Positions 1-5,348 of a stretch of 8,121 bases of DNA are shown here, in pieces. Made by a program: the position numbers and the translations under genes. Every line of letters starts with the position of its first letter. The stretch's first letter is position 1. Origin of the DNA: Hyphomicrobiaceae bacterium (GTDB lineage Bacteria; Pseudomonadota; Alphaproteobacteria; Rhizobiales; Hyphomicrobiaceae); assembly GCA_020442225.1 (NCBI GenBank), contig JAGRKR010000117.1:15354-23474 (forward strand). The letters run 5' to 3'. The notes under the pieces were generated by a model. It did not search any database. It was not told where the DNA came from and saw only the letters and a list, made by a program, of their open reading frames with translations.

Positions 1-315
1 ATCGACCAGCGTGTCTGGCGCCTGACACCCGATTTCTTCTCCTACACGGCCGCGAAGGCGGCGCTCTGGGCCACCACGCAGATGCTGGCGAAGGCGCTGG
101 CCCCGGGGATTCGCGTCAATGCCGTCGGCCCCGGTCCTGTGCTGCGCAACATCCACCAGACCGAGGCGGAATTCGATCGGGAGTGGCGTGCGACCCCTCT
201 CGCGCGCCAGACGAGCCCCGAGGAGATCGCCGCCGCCGTCCGCTTCATCATTGACGCACCGTCCATGACAGGGCAGATGATCGCGCTCGACGGAGGCGAG
301 CATCTGGCGCCATGA
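1..315 (+). CDS. SDR-family oxidoreductase, FolM/PTR1-like (5' end outside window)
   Basis: The last 104 residues of a short-chain dehydrogenase/reductase are visible, and the start lies before position 1. The SDR catalytic Tyr-x3-Lys (YTAAK) falls at visible residues 15-19. It is followed by the usual helix and the 'APGIRVNAVGPGP' strand-turn that closes over the NAD(P) cofactor. The end, with 'TGQMIALDGGEHL', matches the C-terminus typical of pterin-reducing SDRs such as FolM and PTR1, as does 'DQR' shortly before the Tyr. That resemblance, and the neighbouring folB, suggest a dihydromonapterin/dihydrofolate reductase-type role in the cytoplasm. The family assignment (SDR) is secure. The pterin substrate is inference, because the N-terminal cofactor site and the catalytic Ser are not in view. 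The stop codon overlaps a possible small ORF start as ATGA (312-315). Confidence 0.88.
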   Translation: MDQRVWRLTPDFFSYTAAKAALWATTQMLAKALAPGIRVNAVGPGPVLRNIHQTEAEFDREWRATPLARQTSPEEIAAAVRFIIDAPSMTGQMIALDGGEHLAP

Positions 316-470
316 GCACCGGGTGCCAGGCAATGCCGGCGTCGCCAGCAGCAGCCACGGGGCGCCTGCACCGAGACGCGGCACCCGCCATCGCCTGCCA
401 GGCGCGCCTGCAGGACCTTTCCGCCGCCAACCGCATCACAGCCGAGATGCACGGAACACCGAGCCGATGA
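312..470 (+). CDS. possible small ORF (52 aa) bridging the SDR gene and folB
   Basis: An open frame of 52 codons starts with ATG at 312 and ends with TGA at 468-470. Its start overlaps the SDR stop as ATGA, and its stop overlaps the proposed folB start as ATGA, an arrangement typical of translationally coupled genes. By hand count about 79% of its codons end in G or C, versus about 67% for the competing frame that runs through from 323 into folB. This mildly favours real coding. The product starts MSTGCQAMPASPAAA, then has a mixed charged stretch, and shows no motif, signal peptide or membrane segment I recognise. It could equally be an untranslated spacer, or decayed sequence that happens to be open in GC-rich DNA. 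No clear Shine-Dalgarno sequence precedes it, so expression would rely on coupling. Confidence 0.3.
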   Translation: MSTGCQAMPASPAAATGRLHRDAAPAIACQARLQDLSAANRITAEMHGTPSR

Positions 471-895
471 ACGACACCACTTCAGCCAGTCCCTCGCAGT
501 CGCCGCGCGCGCTCGGCGGCCTGCGCCACGTGTTCATCGATCGGCTGACGGTGATGGCGCGGATCGGCGTGCACGCACACGAGAAGTTGCAGCCGCAGCG
601 GCTGATCATCTCGGTCGATCTGACGGTCGATGACGACCGCACCGCCCACCACTCCGACGATCTTGCCTCGGTCGTCTGCTACGAGACCGTCGTGCGGCGA
701 ATCGAGGCGTTCTGCCGGGGCGAGCACATCAACCTGTTGGAAACGCTGGCGGAAAAGCTGGCCGAACTGTGCCTCGCCGATCCGCGCGTGCAGTCGGCGC
801 GGCTCCGCATCGAGAAGCCCGATGCCTTCGCCAATGCCGCCGCCGTCGGCATCGCCATCGAGCGCTTCCGCGCCGCGTCGCGCAGCGCCGACTGA
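467..895 (+). CDS. folB: dihydroneopterin aldolase FolB
   Basis: FolB cleaves 7,8-dihydroneopterin to 6-hydroxymethyl-7,8-dihydropterin and glycolaldehyde in cytoplasmic tetrahydrofolate synthesis, and many members also epimerise the substrate. The 142-residue product aligns along its length with E. coli FolB after a roughly 20-residue Ser/Pro-rich N-terminal extension. The core runs from 'HVFIDRLTVMARIGV' (residue 21 on) to 'AAVGIAIERF'. The active-site positions known for the family are all present: Glu39 in the 'IGVHAHE' region, Tyr72 (VCYETV), Glu92 (LLETLAE) and Lys117 (IEKPDA). I chose ATG 467 because homology begins soon after it; the frame is open upstream to GTG 323, but that stretch is low-complexity and unlike FolB. 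The ribosome site is weak, which fits coupling to the frame that ends at 470. folK, often found next to folB, is not present downstream. The function is confident. Confidence 0.95.
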   Translation: MNDTTSASPSQSPRALGGLRHVFIDRLTVMARIGVHAHEKLQPQRLIISVDLTVDDDRTAHHSDDLASVVCYETVVRRIEAFCRGEHINLLETLAEKLAELCLADPRVQSARLRIEKPDAFANAAAVGIAIERFRAASRSAD

Positions 896-939
896 GCGAT
901 TTCTCCCTCCCGGACGCCATTACGGCCGCATTGCCACAA

Positions 940-971
940 TTGAGCCTCATGCACCCCACACTGAGGCCCAA
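940..971 (+). terminator. weak inverted repeat downstream of folB, possible terminator
   Basis: TTGAGCCTCA (940-949) pairs with TGAGGCCCAA (962-971) over ten positions with one mismatch, around a 12-base loop. It lies 45 bases after the folB stop. No run of T follows on either strand, so it is not a classical intrinsic terminator. It may be a factor-assisted terminator, an mRNA 3'-end stabiliser, or chance. The rest of 896-1103 shows no gene and no promoter I would defend. Confidence 0.25.
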
Positions 972-1103
972 AACCTCAAGACAATGAAGCTCATAGCTGC
1001 CGGCACGGAAACGGGTCGTTTACGTTAATGGCCTAGAAAGAAGACTAAGAAAGTGTCCGTGTCGTTCCGGGACGCCAAACGCATAGTCAGGTTCGGGTGT
1101 GTC

Positions 1104-2303
1104 ATGAAGTCGGGTGTAAGAGCCATCAGTCTCGCGTTGCCAGTTCTCCTTGCCCTCCCCTCTCAGGCCTTCGCGGCCAAGCTCCCCGAGATCCTCGTCA
1201 GCGCCTCCAATCCGGTGCCGGCCTGCGTCACGCCGGGTCGGCTCAACGCGATGGTGAAGAGCCTGAACCCCTCCGTTGACCGCCGCTTCGAGGAGGTCGC
1301 GCGCGCCTACCGCAAGCATGGCCGCGCCCTGGGAGTGCGCTGGGACTTCGCCTATTTCCAGATGCTGGTGGAGACGAACTCTCTGTTCAAGGAAGGCAAG
1401 GCACGCCGTGGCGGAGTCAGCCCGGATCAGAACAATTTCGCCGGTCTCGGCGCCGTCGGCGACGATGACGAGGGCGAATCCTTCGACGACATCCAGACGG
1501 GCGCCCTCGCCCATCTCCAGCACATCCTGCTCTACGCCGGCGTCACGTCCAAGGCCCCCGTCGCGGAGCGCACCCGCAAGGTGCAGGAGTGGAAGATCGT
1601 GCATCCCTGGGCGCAGCGTCTGCGGCGCCCCGTCACCTATCGCGACCTTCTCGGCAAATGGGCCCCGAAGGACCGCCCCTACCATCGCGGCATCGAGCAG
1701 ATGGCCAAGATGTTCTTCGACGATTTCTGCAAGATCGCCGATCCGGATGGCGGTCTCGACGGCGAAACCATGCAGGTCTCCAAGGTCCGCCCGCAAGCCC
1801 CAGCCAAACCCAAGACCCTCGAGGAGCTGACCGGGCCTTCGCCTGATGTGCCGACGCGCTCGAGCCTCGGCGCGGCCAAATTGGCCAAGGCCGTCACGCC
1901 GCCGACTCCGCCACCGGCCGTAACGCCGCCTGTCGCGCCGGCCGTCGTCAAGCCGGCCGCCCCCGAGGCGCCCGCCGCAAAGCGTCCTGCCCGCAAGCCG
2001 GCCGCCCCGCTGGTCACGGCTTCCGCCGGCGGCGTCGCCCGCCTGCCCGTGCCCAAGCCCGTGCCCGCCATGCAGCCCTGCCGCATCTGGACGGCCAGCT
2101 ACGGCGGCAAGCGCGCCACGCTCATCAAGTCGGTCACCGGCGCTGTCGTGAACTACACCGTCCTCGACGTGAACGAAGGGGCCGAGGAGCGCGAGACCAA
2201 GGCCTTCATCGAGGCCTACGCCCGCGGCGGGGCACTGCTCGCCCGCTACAAGGAGCAGGCCAAGGCCATGCAGAAGGCGTTCGAGCTCTGCCCTGAAGGT
2301 TGA
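1104..2303 (+). CDS. exported glucosaminidase-like (GH73-type) protein, first of a tandem pair
   Basis: The 399-residue product is probably an exported peptidoglycan hydrolase of the glucosaminidase superfamily (FlgJ C-domain/GH73-like), which cleaves beta-1,4 bonds at N-acetylglucosamine in murein. ATG 1104 is preferred over GTG 1053 because it gives a normal Sec signal peptide: basic start, Leu/Ala core at residues 8-18, cleavage near AFA-A at 24/25. The catalytic-like domain spans about residues 38-210. It carries 'QMLVETN' with Glu90 as the likely general acid, and 'QNNFAGLG' (109-116), which matches the family's NN-x-FG motif. A Pro/Ala/Lys-rich linker (about 235-320) may span the wall. 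It leads to a 74-residue domain (326-399) shared with the next gene. Four cysteines (41, 209, 326, 396) sit at the domain edges, suggesting two disulfides. The enzyme class is well supported as a fold; activity and exact bond specificity are inferred. Lytic transglycosylase-like chemistry is an alternative. Confidence 0.75.
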   Translation: MKSGVRAISLALPVLLALPSQAFAAKLPEILVSASNPVPACVTPGRLNAMVKSLNPSVDRRFEEVARAYRKHGRALGVRWDFAYFQMLVETNSLFKEGKARRGGVSPDQNNFAGLGAVGDDDEGESFDDIQTGALAHLQHILLYAGVTSKAPVAERTRKVQEWKIVHPWAQRLRRPVTYRDLLGKWAPKDRPYHRGIEQMAKMFFDDFCKIADPDGGLDGETMQVSKVRPQAPAKPKTLEELTGPSPDVPTRSSLGAAKLAKAVTPPTPPPAVTPPVAPAVVKPAAPEAPAAKRPARKPAAPLVTASAGGVARLPVPKPVPAMQPCRIWTASYGGKRATLIKSVTGAVVNYTVLDVNEGAEERETKAFIEAYARGGALLARYKEQAKAMQKAFELCPEG

Positions 2304-2351
2304 TCGGTCAGGCTCGCGGGCAGTCCTCGCGGGGCCGTCGAAAGTTGCATG

Positions 2352-2357
2352 AGGGAA
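2352..2357 (+). promoter_or_regulatory. ribosome binding site that decides the start of the second glucosaminidase-like gene
   Basis: AGGGAA ends nine bases before ATG 2367. The upstream in-frame ATG at 2349 would place this sequence inside the coding region and has no comparable purine run before it, so 2367 is the better start. Confidence 0.5.
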
Positions 2358-2366
2358 GTTGTGTCC

Positions 2367-3539
2367 ATGGTGGCGTGGAGCGTGAGGCCGTCGAAACTCG
2401 CCCGGATCATCCTGGGCGCGAGCATCTTCGTCATCGCCGCCACGACGATGACCGATACGAGCGACGCGCGTCGGCGCAAGCGCGGCGCCAAGAAGGTCGC
2501 CTGGCTGGCGCCGCCGAACGCACAGAAGTTGCCGCCGATCCGCATCTCCGCCGCCAATCGCGTGCCGGCGTGCGTGACGCCGGACCGGCTGATGGCGTTC
2601 CTCGCGGATCGCAATCCCCGGCTCTACCCGCAGTTCAAGCGCATCGCCTACTACTATCGCCAGCACGGCGAGGCGTGGCGCGTCCGCTGGGACTATGCCT
2701 TCTTCCAGATGCTGCTCGAGACGAACTTCCTGAGCTACAAGACCGGCGGCGGACGCTGGGGTGACGTTCGCATCTCCCAGAACAACTTCGCCGGCATCGG
2801 CACGACCGGCGGCGGCGTTCCCGGCGACGCTTTCCCGACCGTTTCGGCCGGCGTGCTCGGCCAGATCCAGCACCTTGTCGCCTACTCCGGCGAGCGTGTG
2901 GCGAAGCCCGTGGCCAAGCGCACCGCCGATATGCAGGATCAGATAATCGCCATCTCGCTCCGGCTCGGGCGGACCGTCACGTTCAACGACCTGACGCGCC
3001 GCTGGGCCGTTGATCGTCGCTACGGACGCTCCATCGCCTGGGTCGCCGATCGCTTCTTCTCCAAGTACTGCAACGGCCGCGACAGCGAGCCGACCGTCGT
3101 CGCCGAAACGCGCAAGCCGAAGCCGAGCATCAAGCCGTCGCCGGAGCGGATCAAGCTCGCGACCGCCAGGCCCGACGAGAAGGCTGCGCCTGCCGCGCGC
3201 CGTCTCCCCGCGCCCGACGGTACACCCGGCATCGGCGGCACGGCCGCCGTGAAGGTCGGTCTGCGCACGATCTCGCCGCCGCATGTCCCCGCGCCAGCCG
3301 CAGACCCCGCCAAGTGCCGCGTCTGGACAGCGAGCTATGGCGGCGAGAAGGCCATCCTGATCAAGTCGACCAGGGACGACGAGGTGCATTACACCGCCTT
3401 GCAGGTCCTCGACGGCTTCGAGCAGACCATGGCCGACACCTACATCGACGTGCACGCCAAGGGTGGCGCCCCCATCGGACGCTACCCAAGCAAGCGTGAC
3501 GCGCTGATCAAGGCCTTCGAACTCTGCCCGGTGAAGTGA
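2367..3539 (+). CDS. exported glucosaminidase-like (GH73-type) protein, second of a tandem pair
   Basis: This 390-residue paralogue of the preceding gene has the same domain order. It opens with a basic N-terminus and a hydrophobic segment (about residues 14-27). A basic RRRKR patch follows, so the segment could be a signal peptide or an uncleaved anchor. The glucosaminidase-like domain covers about residues 66-236. It has 'QMLLETN' with Glu118 as the likely acid and 'QNNFAGIG' at 138-145. A charged, Pro-rich linker runs to about 316, and the 74-residue C-terminal domain fills 317-390. That domain aligns to the first copy without any gap; my hand count is 36 of 74 identical. Cysteines 69, 235, 317 and 387 match those of the partner one for one. 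The 63-base spacer to the upstream gene suggests co-transcription. The first ATG in the frame (2349) would add six residues. The pair probably arose by an old duplication, given the diverged linkers and leaders. Confidence 0.75.
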   Translation: MVAWSVRPSKLARIILGASIFVIAATTMTDTSDARRRKRGAKKVAWLAPPNAQKLPPIRISAANRVPACVTPDRLMAFLADRNPRLYPQFKRIAYYYRQHGEAWRVRWDYAFFQMLLETNFLSYKTGGGRWGDVRISQNNFAGIGTTGGGVPGDAFPTVSAGVLGQIQHLVAYSGERVAKPVAKRTADMQDQIIAISLRLGRTVTFNDLTRRWAVDRRYGRSIAWVADRFFSKYCNGRDSEPTVVAETRKPKPSIKPSPERIKLATARPDEKAAPAARRLPAPDGTPGIGGTAAVKVGLRTISPPHVPAPAADPAKCRVWTASYGGEKAILIKSTRDDEVHYTALQVLDGFEQTMADTYIDVHAKGGAPIGRYPSKRDALIKAFELCPVK

Positions 3540-3679
3540 GCGGCCGGGGGGCTGGCCTCCAGTCCCACCGCGTACGGCCCGTGGCGGCCTGCCGGTAGCT
3601 CAGAGGATGCAGGGGATGCGGATGCGGCAGCCGGTCGAGCGAGCTGCAATCCGGTCCCGCTTCCTGCTTGCCGTCCGGA
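3540..3679 (+). other. convergent intergenic region without a gene
   Basis: This 140-base stretch lies between two genes that end toward each other. It holds several short GC-rich inverted repeats, for example GCAGC at 3627-3631 with GCTGC at 3643-3647, and GGCC pairs near 3542-3557. None is followed by a T run on either strand, so I cannot name a bidirectional terminator. GGATGC occurs three times (3605, 3614, 3620). No coding signal is seen. Confidence 0.4.
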
Positions 3680-4462
3680 TCAGCTCCGCCCGACATTCGG
3701 CAGCCAGAGCTTGCGCGTGGTGGGCGGCGAGAAGAGCTCCTGGAAATAGAATGGCTCGCCGGGCACCGCCGTCGCCCTGATCTCAACCCGCAGCAGCGCT
3801 TCCTTCCGGGGCGTGCGGACCTGACGCGCCAGCTCGCCGGTTGCCTGAACGAGCGAGACGGCATGCTCGATCCGGGCGATCGGCATCCGGCAGCGCTCGC
3901 AAAGCAGCAATCGGAAGTTGGCGCCGTGCAACTCGTCGACAGGCAGCGCCTCCATGAGCTTTGCCTGATCGCCCGCCACGAAAAAGCGGCTGAAGGCGGT
4001 GAACTCGTGATTGACGTTGATCGCGCGGTCGATGCGCAGCAGTGAGGCGCTGGCGGCCCCGAGGAAGCGAGTCCACGGCCCCCGTTGCTTCGTCCATTCC
4101 CGCGCCAGGACCTTCGGATAGGCCGGCAACAGCGTCTCGCTGTCCTCGTCGAAGAACTGGAAGTGCCACGGCTCCGAGATGCGCCAGCTCGCACTGGCGA
4201 CGAACGTACCGCTCCCCTGCCGGCGCAACAGAATTCCGTCGTCGGCCAGCATGCGCACGGCGCGCTGCACCGTGCCGAGGCTGCACCCCGTGAGCGCGAC
4301 GAGCTCTTCCTCGGTCGGCAGCCGCGCGCCTTCCGCCCATCGGCCGCTGCGTATCGCCTCCATGAGCGCGATGCGGATCTGCTGATACTTGGGCAGGTCG
4401 GCGCGGCCCGGTGGCCAATGATCGCGCAGGACCCCGCCCAGTTCACGGTCGCTCGGTCGCAT
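3680..4462 (-). CDS. GntR-family transcriptional regulator with UTRA domain (HutC-type)
   Basis: This 260-residue regulator probably senses a small molecule and controls the divergent transporter operon and itself. The winged helix-turn-helix occupies residues 24-89: 'LPKYQQIRIALMEAI', 'LPTEEELVALTGCS' and 'GTVQRAVRMLADDGIL' form the helices, and 'RRQGSGTFVA' the wing. A UTRA effector domain follows (about 105-255) with the characteristic 'RIDRAINVN', 'RIEHAVSLVQA' and 'GEPFYFQELF' strands. ATG 4462 is chosen because AGGAAG lies five bases upstream of it. In-frame ATGs at 4504 and 4609 would extend the protein through AT-rich control DNA or into the neighbouring gene, and 4504 has no ribosome site. 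A Cys-x2-Cys (188-191) lies in the UTRA domain, which is unusual but unproven in function. UTRA proteins bind varied ligands (amino-acid derivatives, sugars, phosphonates), so the effector cannot be predicted. Confidence 0.92.
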   Translation of the reverse strand: MRPSDRELGGVLRDHWPPGRADLPKYQQIRIALMEAIRSGRWAEGARLPTEEELVALTGCSLGTVQRAVRMLADDGILLRRQGSGTFVASASWRISEPWHFQFFDEDSETLLPAYPKVLAREWTKQRGPWTRFLGAASASLLRIDRAINVNHEFTAFSRFFVAGDQAKLMEALPVDELHGANFRLLLCERCRMPIARIEHAVSLVQATGELARQVRTPRKEALLRVEIRATAVPGEPFYFQELFSPPTTRKLWLPNVGRS

Positions 4463-4466
4463 CGTC

Positions 4467-4472
4467 ACTTCC
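4467..4472 (-). promoter_or_regulatory. ribosome binding site of the GntR/UTRA gene
   Basis: On the minus strand AGGAAG is followed by five bases and then ATG at 4462. It is the only good Shine-Dalgarno match near the candidate starts and therefore decides the start of the regulator. Confidence 0.65.
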
Positions 4473-4487
4473 TGTCCGTAGATGAGC

Positions 4488-4516
4488 TTGACGTGTCGGG
4501 GCATGGTTCGTATCGT
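4488..4516 (+). promoter_or_regulatory. candidate sigma-70-type promoter of the ABC transporter operon
   Basis: TTGACG (4488-4493) and TATCGT (4511-4516) are separated by 17 bases, the optimal spacing, and match the TTGACA/TATAAT consensus at five and four of six positions. Transcription would begin near 4523, at the left edge of the proposed operator, so a bound repressor would block initiation or early elongation. The -35 element lies in the untranslated leader of the regulator gene. This is a prediction from consensus only. Confidence 0.4.
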
Positions 4517-4523
4517 GGTGATA

Positions 4524-4560
4524 ATTCCTATATAGGATCTGAGAAAAACACTATAGGAAT
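4524..4560. promoter_or_regulatory. likely GntR operator: perfect palindrome plus a repeated half-site
   Basis: TCCTATATAGGA (4526-4537) is a perfect 12-bp palindrome. Its nine-base left arm with flank, ATTCCTATA (4524-4532), recurs as the exact inverse TATAGGAAT at 4552-4560. Read as direct repeats, TATAGGA occurs at 4531 and 4552, exactly 21 bp apart, which is about two helical turns and would put two bound units on the same DNA face. The AT-rich block stands out from the GC-rich surroundings. It lies between the regulator start and the transporter start, where GntR-family proteins commonly bind. The left half of the second site is poorly conserved, so it would be a weaker half-site. Binding by the neighbouring regulator is inferred. 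Confidence 0.6.
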
Positions 4561-4562
4561 TT

Positions 4563-4580
4563 GGGAGGAGCAATCGCTCC
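4563..4580 (+). promoter_or_regulatory. Shine-Dalgarno-like purine run overlapping a small hairpin before the ATPase start
   Basis: GGGAGGAG (4563-4570) is the only strong ribosome-binding sequence before ATG 4587, but it ends 16 bases from the start, farther than usual. GGAGC (4567-4571) can pair with GCTCC (4576-4580) across the four-base loop AATC, which covers part of that purine run. The hairpin could either mask the site or shorten the effective spacing. No upstream in-frame start exists: the codons between 4554 (TAG) and 4587 contain none. Confidence 0.4.
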
Positions 4581-4586
4581 GCAGGG

Positions 4587-5348
4587 ATGGCGCAAGTCAC
4601 GGTCGACAAGGTCTCGAAGACCTATCTGACGGACAATCGCTCCGTCACGGCACTTCACGATGTCTCCCTCGACATGAGGGATGGCGAGTTCGTTTGCGTC
4701 GTCGGCCACAGCGGCTGCGGAAAGACGACGCTCCTCAACATCCTCGCCGGCTTTTTGCAGCCCTCGTCCGGGGAAATCCGGGTCGACGGCGTGCCGCGCG
4801 AGAAATCCAAGGCCAGCATCGGCGTCGTCTTCCAGGAATATGCGCTCTTTCCCTGGCGCACGGCGCTGCAGAACGTCGCGTTCGGCCTCGAGATGGCCGG
4901 AGAGAGCAAGGCCGCGGCCCGCAAGCGCGCCGTCGAGTTCCTCGAACTCGTGCATCTCTCCGAATTCGCCAACGCCTATCCCCACCAGCTTTCAGGCGGC
5001 ATGCGCCAGCGCGTGGCCGTGGCGCGCGCCATGGCCTACGAGCCGGGGCTGCTGCTGATGGACGAGCCGTTCGGCGCACTCGATGCGCAAACGCGCGAGC
5101 GCCTGCAGTCCCTCACCCAGGAAGTCTGGCTGGCGACGCACAAGACCATCTTCTACGTCACGCACAACATCAGCGAAGCCGTGTTCCTCGGGGAGCGCGT
5201 CGTCATCATGCGCCCCGGTCCCGGCCGCATCCACGACATCGTGGACATCAAGCTGCCCCGCCCGCGCGACCCGCTGAGCGACGAGTTCATCGACATCCAG
5301 CGCCACATCACGCGCGCGATCATGGATCGGGACGAGCGCCATGGTTGA
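4587..5348 (+). CDS. ABC transporter ATPase, NitT/TauT (SsuB/TauB-like) family
   Basis: This 253-residue cytoplasmic ATPase powers the importer encoded with it. All nucleotide-binding motifs are present in order: Walker A GHSGCGKTT (40-48), Q-loop Gln83 in 'VFQEYALFPWRT', signature LSGGM (135-139) followed by RQRVAVARA, Walker B LLLMDEP with Asp159 and Glu160, D-loop at 'GALD', and switch His193 in 'VTHNISEAV'. The 'EYALFPWRT' Q-loop and the overall length are typical of nitrate/sulfonate/taurine-type ATPases (SsuB, TauB, ThiZ). These share one fold across many substrates, so the substrate is not given by this protein. The ATG is the only possible start after the last in-frame stop. The gene ends eight bases into the permease gene, implying translational coupling. 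Confidence 0.96.
   Translation: MAQVTVDKVSKTYLTDNRSVTALHDVSLDMRDGEFVCVVGHSGCGKTTLLNILAGFLQPSSGEIRVDGVPREKSKASIGVVFQEYALFPWRTALQNVAFGLEMAGESKAAARKRAVEFLELVHLSEFANAYPHQLSGGMRQRVAVARAMAYEPGLLLMDEPFGALDAQTRERLQSLTQEVWLATHKTIFYVTHNISEAVFLGERVVIMRPGPGRIHDIVDIKLPRPRDPLSDEFIDIQRHITRAIMDRDERHG

Noticed and set aside
323..466. N-terminal extension of FolB from GTG 323
   Set aside because: The extra 48 residues are low-complexity and unlike any FolB. FolB homology begins only after ATG 467.
1030..1037. TTAA-like element near 1025 considered as a CtrA-type site upstream of the first glucosaminidase-like gene
   Set aside because: Only a single TTAA is present. The second half-site at the required spacing is absent.
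1020..3455. Open frame of 811 codons on the minus strand across both glucosaminidase-like genes
   Set aside because: It is the antisense shadow of two real genes in GC-rich DNA. Its translation is rich in Gly, Arg, Asp, Ala and His with no recognisable domain, while the plus-strand products share conserved motifs and exported-protein architecture.
3594..3603. GGTAGCTCAG, resembling the D-arm of a tRNA
   Set aside because: No matching acceptor stem, anticodon stem or T-loop can be formed in the sequence around it.
3605..3625. Three copies of GGATGC as a possible repeat array
   Set aside because: The copies are six bases long, unevenly spaced and without a conserved spacer. This is well within chance for a GC-rich spacer.
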